Below are positions 15,398 through 18,938 of a stretch of DNA of 18,938 bases, one piece after another. The stretch covers positions 1-18,938 of the forward strand of contig NZ_JAUNEC010000034.1 in NCBI RefSeq assembly GCF_030525755.1, written 5' to 3'. A model generated the notes under the pieces. The model was not told the origin of the DNA and searched no databases. It was given only the letters and a program-made list of their open reading frames with translations. This stretch comes from Alysiella sp. (lineage in GTDB: Bacteria; Pseudomonadota; Gammaproteobacteria; Burkholderiales; Neisseriaceae). Both the position numbers and the translations under genes were made by a program. Within the stretch, counting starts at the first letter, position 1. The number at the start of each line of letters is the position of its first letter.

Positions 15398-15505
15398 CTA
15401 CGTGCTTTTACAGGCGGATTTCGGGGGCTATACGTTTGGCACAGTATTATTTTAATTGGGCAAATTGGAAAGATGGCTGCCTGAATAAATCGCAATGTTG
15501 TGGGA

Positions 15506-15535
15506 TTGGCATTATCATTTAATCTACGTTAAAAT
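15506..15535 (+). promoter_or_regulatory. Predicted sigma-70 promoter of prpF
   Basis: TTGGCA (15506-15511), an 18-base spacer and TAAAAT (15530-15535), each 5/6 to consensus. The expected start near 15542 gives a leader of about 50 bases, with GGAGAGAAG before the ATG. Confidence 0.55.
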
Positions 15536-15594
15536 AAATAAAAGATTGTAAATAAGAAAAACACTTGTTGTTCAACAAAATGGAGAGAAGAACC

Positions 15595-16767
15595 ATGCCA
15601 CAAATCAAAATTCCAGCCGTTTACGTTCGCGGTGGCACGTCCAAAGGCGTGATTTTCAAATTAAGCGATTTGCCCGAACGCGCCCAAAGCGCAGGCGAGG
15701 CACGCGACAAATTGCTCTTGCGCGTACTGGGCAGCCCCGACCCCTACAAACAACAAATTGACGGCTTGGGCAATGCCAGCTCGTCCACCAGCAAAGCCTT
15801 GATTTTAAGCAAATCCACGCAGCCTGAACACGATGTGGACTATTTATTCGGGCAAGTTGCCATTGACAAACCCTTTGTGGATTGGAGCGGAAATTGCGGC
15901 AACATGACGGCAGCAGTGGGCGCGTTTGCCATTGCACAAGGCATTGTGGATAAAGAAAAAATCCCCGAAAACGGCATTTGCACCGTCCGCATTTGGCAAA
16001 AAAACATCGGCAAAACCATCATCGCCCACGTTCCCATTCAAAATGGCGAAGTGTTGGAAACAGGCGATTTTGAATTGGACGGCGTAACTTTTCCAGCCGC
16101 CGAAGTCGTGATTGAATTTTTAGACCCTGCCGATGGCGAAGGTGCCATGTTCCCCACAGGCAATGTTGTTGATTTATTGGATATTCCCGACATTGGACAA
16201 ATCCCTGCCACGCTCATCAATTCGGGCATTCCCACCGTGTTTGTGAACGCGGCAGACATCGGCTACACAGGCACAGAATTGCAAGCCGACATCAATGGCG
16301 ACCCTGAAAAATTGGCGTTTTTTGAAAAAATCCGCGCGTATGGCGCATTGAAAATGGGCTTGATTGCCAATCTGGACGAAGCCCAAACGCGCCAACACAC
16401 GCCCAAAGTCGCCTTTGTTGCGCCAGCGCAAAGCTACACCGCATCAAGCGGAAAAATGGTGGAAAAACAAGAAATTGATTTGCTGGTGCGCGCATTTTCT
16501 ATGGGCAAATTGCACCACGCGATGATGGGAACGGCTTCGGTGGCGATTGCGACAGCCGCCGCCGTGCCGAATACTTTGGTCAATTTGGCGGCTGGCGGTG
16601 GCGAGCGCGAGGCGGTGCGTTTCGGACACCCATCTGGCACTTTGCGCGTGGGCGCGGCTGTGGCGCAACAGCCCAATGGCGAATGGACGGCAACCAAAGC
16701 CGTGATGAGCCGTTCGGCGCGTGTGATTATGGAAGGCTGGGTGCGTGTGCCTGATGATTGTTTTTAA
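15595..16767 (+). CDS. prpF: 2-methylaconitate cis-trans isomerase PrpF
   Basis: A 390-residue enzyme of the AcnD-dependent 2-methylcitrate cycle, which oxidises propionate. It isomerises the trans-2-methylaconitate made by AcnD to the cis form. The start MPQIKIPAVYVRGGTSKGV, GLGNASSSTSKALIL (57-71), VDWSGNCGNMTAAVGAFAI (95 onward), FVNAADIG, and the C-terminal FGHPSGTLRVG are family hallmarks. Lys67 and Cys101 correspond, with a six-residue offset, to the Lys73/Cys107 pair I recall for the Shewanella enzyme. GGAGAGAAG precedes the ATG. prpB, prpC and acnD are not in the window, whereas Neisseria keeps them together. By eye the codon use is GC-richer than the flanks, and no exact uptake sequence lies inside. 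Confidence 0.95.
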   Translation: MPQIKIPAVYVRGGTSKGVIFKLSDLPERAQSAGEARDKLLLRVLGSPDPYKQQIDGLGNASSSTSKALILSKSTQPEHDVDYLFGQVAIDKPFVDWSGNCGNMTAAVGAFAIAQGIVDKEKIPENGICTVRIWQKNIGKTIIAHVPIQNGEVLETGDFELDGVTFPAAEVVIEFLDPADGEGAMFPTGNVVDLLDIPDIGQIPATLINSGIPTVFVNAADIGYTGTELQADINGDPEKLAFFEKIRAYGALKMGLIANLDEAQTRQHTPKVAFVAPAQSYTASSGKMVEKQEIDLLVRAFSMGKLHHAMMGTASVAIATAAAVPNTLVNLAAGGGEREAVRFGHPSGTLRVGAAVAQQPNGEWTATKAVMSRSARVIMEGWVRVPDDCF

Positions 16768-16923
16768 ATGAGTTTAACTTATTTATTGAGTGAGTATGAT
16801 GATGTCAAACGACTGCCTGAAACCTTTGAAAACCCATTTTATGTTTATGGTAAACCCAATCCCTGTTTGATTAGAAAAATGGCGCAACAAGTTGAACCCT
16901 ACACTTGTACCATTTTTAAATGA
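16768..16923 (+). CDS. Short 51-codon reading frame directly after prpF, function unknown
   Basis: The ATG follows the prpF stop with no gap (TAAATG), which would allow translational coupling. The 51 residues (MSLTYLLSEYDDVKRLPETF at the start, VEPYTCTIFK at the end) resemble a soluble protein and include RLPE from an imperfect uptake sequence. It may be a real small protein or the N-terminal scrap of a longer gene. There is no recognisable domain. Confidence 0.4.
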   Translation: MSLTYLLSEYDDVKRLPETFENPFYVYGKPNPCLIRKMAQQVEPYTCTIFK

Positions 16924-17078
16924 ATTGACCATAAAACTGATGTAGTGATGAATTTCATATTCACCTTTTTTAATTGATTGGTAAAAATGAAATTTCCTAT
17001 AAATAAAAACGAGGCAGATATGAAATTTGCTCCTGTGAACTGAGTTTTACAAAGGTTTCAGTTGGTGTAGGTGAGTAT

Positions 17079-17289
17079 TTATGCTTTAATGGTTTCTCTA
17101 ATTGCAAGGTAAACTATTTCATGTTGTGAACCCAAAGCGTGGGTATGGGGATGTTGCGTGACCTCCACTGTCAAATTGCCTTCATTCTAAACACCAGATT
17201 TGCAAGTTCTTCGTAGGTTGGAACCAAGTATCTGGCCCACTCGGTATGAAATTTCAGAACTTTGCAGGTCTGCTCCAGTTTCCAACAAT
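17079..17289 (-). pseudogene. Decayed minus-strand reading frame of unknown origin
   Basis: One frame reads ETGADLQSSEISYRVGQILG and SNLRRTCKSGV, then a TAG, and continues in the same frame with NEGNLTVEVTQHPHTHALGS and QHEIVYLAIRETIKA to a TAA at 17079-17081. The composition looks like real protein broken by one stop, but I cannot name the family. The rest of 16924-17350 shows only AT-rich sequence with scattered TGAAATTT words and the hairpin at its right end. Confidence 0.38.
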
Positions 17290-17306
17290 CAGGGGAGATT
17301 GATGTT

Positions 17307-17344
17307 TTTTCAGGTAGCCTCGAATGCAAGAGGCTGCCTGAAAA
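17307..17344 (-). terminator. Uptake-sequence hairpin after rluD
   Basis: The arms 17307-17321 (TTTTCAGGTAGCCTC) and 17330-17344 (GAGGCTGCCTGAAAA) pair over 15 bases with one mismatch around an 8-base loop. The right arm holds an exact 12-mer (17331-17342); the left arm has one substitution. It lies a few bases past the rluD stop. No T run follows on the minus strand. Confidence 0.6.
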
Positions 17345-17350
17345 CCCAAT

Positions 17351-18448
17351 TCAATCTTTCACATAAACCACTTGTACATCGTAATCGTCTTCGTTCCAAT
17401 CGTCTTCATCGTCTTCAAATTGGTTTTGCCATTCTACTTCGTGGCTCAACGATGAATGCAAGCCGCTTTCCAAGCGCAACACCGACAACAAATGGTACAT
17501 ATCGGCAGGAATGGGCGTTTCAAATGCCACTTCTTCGCCCGATTTGGGGTGGATAAAGCGCAAACGATAGGCGTGCAAAGCCTGACGCGCCAAACCTTTT
17601 ACCACATCTTTCACAGGTTGCGAACAAACATGACGCGGATTGCCATAAACAGGGTCGCCAGCCAAAGGGTGTCGCGCCTCTTTCATGTGAACGCGAATTT
17701 GGTGGGTGCGCCCCGTTTCCAGTTCGCATTCAATGTAACTGTGGGCGTGGTAGCGTTCCAGCACTTTAACGTGGGTAATTGCCTCTTTGCCGCCAAATTT
17801 CACGACAGCCATTTTCAGGCGATTGTGTGGGTCGCGCCCAATCAGCGTTTCAATTTTGCCATCAAACGGCACCACGCCATCTGCCACCGCGCGATAAATC
17901 CGCTTGACCGTGCGATTTTGCAGTTGATTGACCAAATGCAGTTGTGCAGGCAACGTTTTTGCCACCACCATCAAGCCACTGGTGTCTTTGTCCAAACGAT
18001 GCACAATGCCCGCGCGTGGCACTTGCGCCAATTCGGGGCAATGCGCGAGCAAGCCGTTGAGCAGCGTGCCTGTCCAGTTACCCGCAGCAGGGTGTACCAC
18101 CAAGCCAGCAGGTTTGTTCAACACCAGCACAGTGTCGTCTTCAAACACGATGTCCAAATCCATGGTTTCGGGTTCAAAGGCTTGATTTTCATCGCTTTGC
18201 TGAATTTGTACTTGTAAAATCTCGCCACCGATGAGTTTGTCTTTGGGCGTAGCGATTTTGCCATTGCACAAGACAAAACCGTCTTTTATCCAAGCAGCTA
18301 TGCGACTGCGCGAGTAATCAGGCAACAATTTTGCCAATGCCGCGTCCAGACGAGAACCTGCCAAATCGTTTGGTACGGTTAATTCAAGGTTTTGTGGATT
18401 GGTGTCATGATGTTCCATGTCATCAAAATCGTATTCGGTATTTTGCAT
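17351..18448 (-). CDS. rluD: 23S rRNA pseudouridine synthase RluD
   Basis: A 365-residue enzyme of the RluA/RluD family that converts uridines in helix 69 of 23S rRNA to pseudouridine. An S4 RNA-binding domain (about 21-85; GSRLDAALAKLLPDYSRSRI, then KDGFVLCNGK) precedes the catalytic domain. IVFEDDTVLVLNKPAGLVVHP (100-120 region) and HRLDKDTSG (150-158, catalytic Asp153) are diagnostic, followed by ELETGRTHQIRVHM and GDPVYG. The end is strikingly acidic (FEDDEDDWNEDDYD). An ATG at codon 11 is an alternative start. It is GC-richer in codon use than its flanks and free of exact uptake sequences. In Neisseria rluD is, from memory, next to comL/bamD; here that neighbour is missing. Confidence 0.95.
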   Translation of the reverse strand: MQNTEYDFDDMEHHDTNPQNLELTVPNDLAGSRLDAALAKLLPDYSRSRIAAWIKDGFVLCNGKIATPKDKLIGGEILQVQIQQSDENQAFEPETMDLDIVFEDDTVLVLNKPAGLVVHPAAGNWTGTLLNGLLAHCPELAQVPRAGIVHRLDKDTSGLMVVAKTLPAQLHLVNQLQNRTVKRIYRAVADGVVPFDGKIETLIGRDPHNRLKMAVVKFGGKEAITHVKVLERYHAHSYIECELETGRTHQIRVHMKEARHPLAGDPVYGNPRHVCSQPVKDVVKGLARQALHAYRLRFIHPKSGEEVAFETPIPADMYHLLSVLRLESGLHSSLSHEVEWQNQFEDDEDDWNEDDYDVQVVYVKD

Positions 18449-18553
18449 CGTTGCTTTTCTTTTAAAAGTTTTTAGGCAGCTTGTTTAAAAGTGCGTTGTT
18501 TTTCTTGTTTTTTGACTTAATATAAATTATTGATGATTTTAATTTTGGACTGT

Positions 18554-18583
18554 ATTTTATTTCTCATGTGATGAATGTGACAA
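18554..18583 (-). promoter_or_regulatory. Predicted sigma-70 promoter of rluD
   Basis: Read on the minus strand: TTGTCA (18578-18583), an 18-base spacer and TAAAAT (18554-18559), both 5/6 to consensus. The leader to the rluD ATG would be about 100 bases. Confidence 0.45.
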
Positions 18584-18639
18584 ACAGGGCTATTTTAGTT
18601 TTTTGATTTTCGTGATGTATCTTAAACATTGATGAAAGA

Positions 18640-18834
18640 GTAGGCTGCCTGAAAAACCCAAACTATGCCCCACAAGACACTTTGTACACCACACCATACA
18701 TGACGATGAAACCATTGCCCATACACTTGGCACAATATGCTTTACCGCATTTAGGTCGACTACATGAATACAGAAATTGGGGTACAACGCCCTCTTTAGG
18801 CAAATTACAGCAATTGACCTTTGCCCGAGTTTAA
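18640..18834 (+). other. Possible coding remnant with uptake sequence at its left edge
   Basis: An open frame from the uptake sequence (18642-18653) to a TAA at 18832-18834. From the ATG at 18700 it is 44 codons and includes MKPLPIHLAQYALPHLGRLH and EYRNWGTTPSLGKL. The residue pattern looks like part of a real protein, but I do not recognise it and there is no clear ribosome-binding site. The 88-codon frame on the opposite strand looks like its shadow. 18449-18640 holds the rluD promoter and AT-rich sequence. Confidence 0.3.
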
Positions 18835-18938
18835 AGTGGAATAAACAGAGGATCAATTTGATAACCTAACTTGCTTAATATTCCAATACCATCGAAATGT
18901 TCTGTTTGCTTATTTTGATTATGTTGCTGCAAATAAAA
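18831..18938 (-). CDS. C-terminal end of an unidentified gene running off the window
   Basis: The minus strand is open from the window edge for 35 codons to a TAA at 18831-18833, including EHFDGIGILSKLGYQIDPLF. It tail-overlaps the plus-strand remnant by three or four bases. Too little is visible to name a family, and an open stretch of this length could be chance. Confidence 0.35.
   Translation of the reverse strand, partial: FYLQQHNQNKQTEHFDGIGILSKLGYQIDPLFIPL

Larger units (their letters stand above)
849..18653. repeat. Dispersed DNA uptake sequence AGGCTGCCTGAA (AG-simDUS dialect), 23 exact copies
   Basis: Start positions on + orientation: 849, 1858, 3117, 3667, 4675, 5296, 5955, 7288, 9234, 9374, 11550, 14709, 15364, 17331, 18642. 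Starts of reverse-complement copies: 1823, 4020, 6268, 8579, 9025, 9604, 12114, 14726. One-mismatch copies include those near 2988, 7339, 7955, 12053 and 15473. Counts are by eye. The sequence marks DNA for uptake by the pilus-associated machinery. None of the exact copies falls inside purM, pilT, pilU, prpF or rluD. Confidence 0.92.

Noticed and set aside
15293..15522. Overlapping 62- and 63-codon plus-strand frames before prpF
   Set aside because: They run opposite to the better-supported decayed minus-strand gene and have no start signals.
17456..18217. 253-codon plus-strand open frame opposite rluD
   Set aside because: It lies wholly antisense to a clear rluD gene, is rich in His/Gln/Arg typical of reverse-strand reading, and shows no domain.
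18590..18856. 88-codon minus-strand frame at the right edge
   Set aside because: It overlaps a more protein-like plus-strand frame and starts with Cys/Phe/Val-rich text lacking a ribosome-binding site; I treat it as the shadow.
1..18938. tRNA, rRNA, riboswitch or toxin-antitoxin pair
   Set aside because: I looked for cloverleaf arms, conserved rRNA words, purine-riboswitch features before purM and small paired operons, and found none I could support.

Overview
The window looks like a chromosomal segment from a naturally transformable member of the Neisseriaceae. The main evidence is a 12-mer, AGGCTGCCTGAA, which I count 23 times exactly (15 on +, 8 as its reverse complement) plus about ten one-mismatch copies. 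From memory this is the AG-simDUS dialect of the DNA uptake sequence, associated with Simonsiella and relatives (Alysiella, Conchiformibius). Neighbouring genes such as pilT-pilU, prpF and a neisserial-type repeat fit this. The species cannot be fixed from the sequence alone.

Layout. 1-270: debris of an IS630-family transposase. 291-3642 (minus strand): a polar amino acid ABC transporter ATPase and permease without a substrate-binding protein, a D,D-carboxypeptidase-like protein whose third catalytic motif reads ASG instead of KTG, and a hemerythrin-like protein. 3796-6266: yicC (+), rnhA and a small coiled-coil protein (-), and a protein of unknown function (+). 6297-8973 (+): nadK, a lipoprotein and a ketosynthase tightly linked to it. 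9026-9482 (-): a HAD-like gene whose catalytic N-terminus is out of frame because of a T8 tract. 9651-11893 (+): purM, a DUF2314-ankyrin protein and a small membrane protein. 12218-14598 (+): pilT and pilU, the type IV pilus retraction ATPases, followed by a near-perfect terminator made of two inverted uptake sequences.

14599-15594 holds no intact gene. It carries a 107-bp miniature inverted-repeat element resembling the Correia-type repeats of Neisseria, abutting the 3' end of a decayed minus-strand gene. After it come prpF (methylaconitate isomerase, without the rest of the methylcitrate pathway) and a 51-codon reading frame. 16924-17350 holds a decayed minus-strand remnant and an uptake-sequence hairpin. 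rluD (-) follows at 17351-18448, and the right end holds coding remnants of unknown identity.

How it fits together: most genes are core housekeeping, and the accessory signal lies in small decayed islands between them. Uptake sequences serve as intergenic hairpins, lie just before starts (nadK, purM, pilT), occur inside coding sequences as short peptides such as FQAA or RLPE, and twice supply the stop codon. The pilTU genes are the kind of machinery that draws in DNA bearing these sequences. I found no convincing new multi-gene system. The observations most worth checking are the T8 tract in the HAD gene, the ASG-bearing carboxypeptidase, the orphan lipoprotein-ketosynthase pair and the miniature element.
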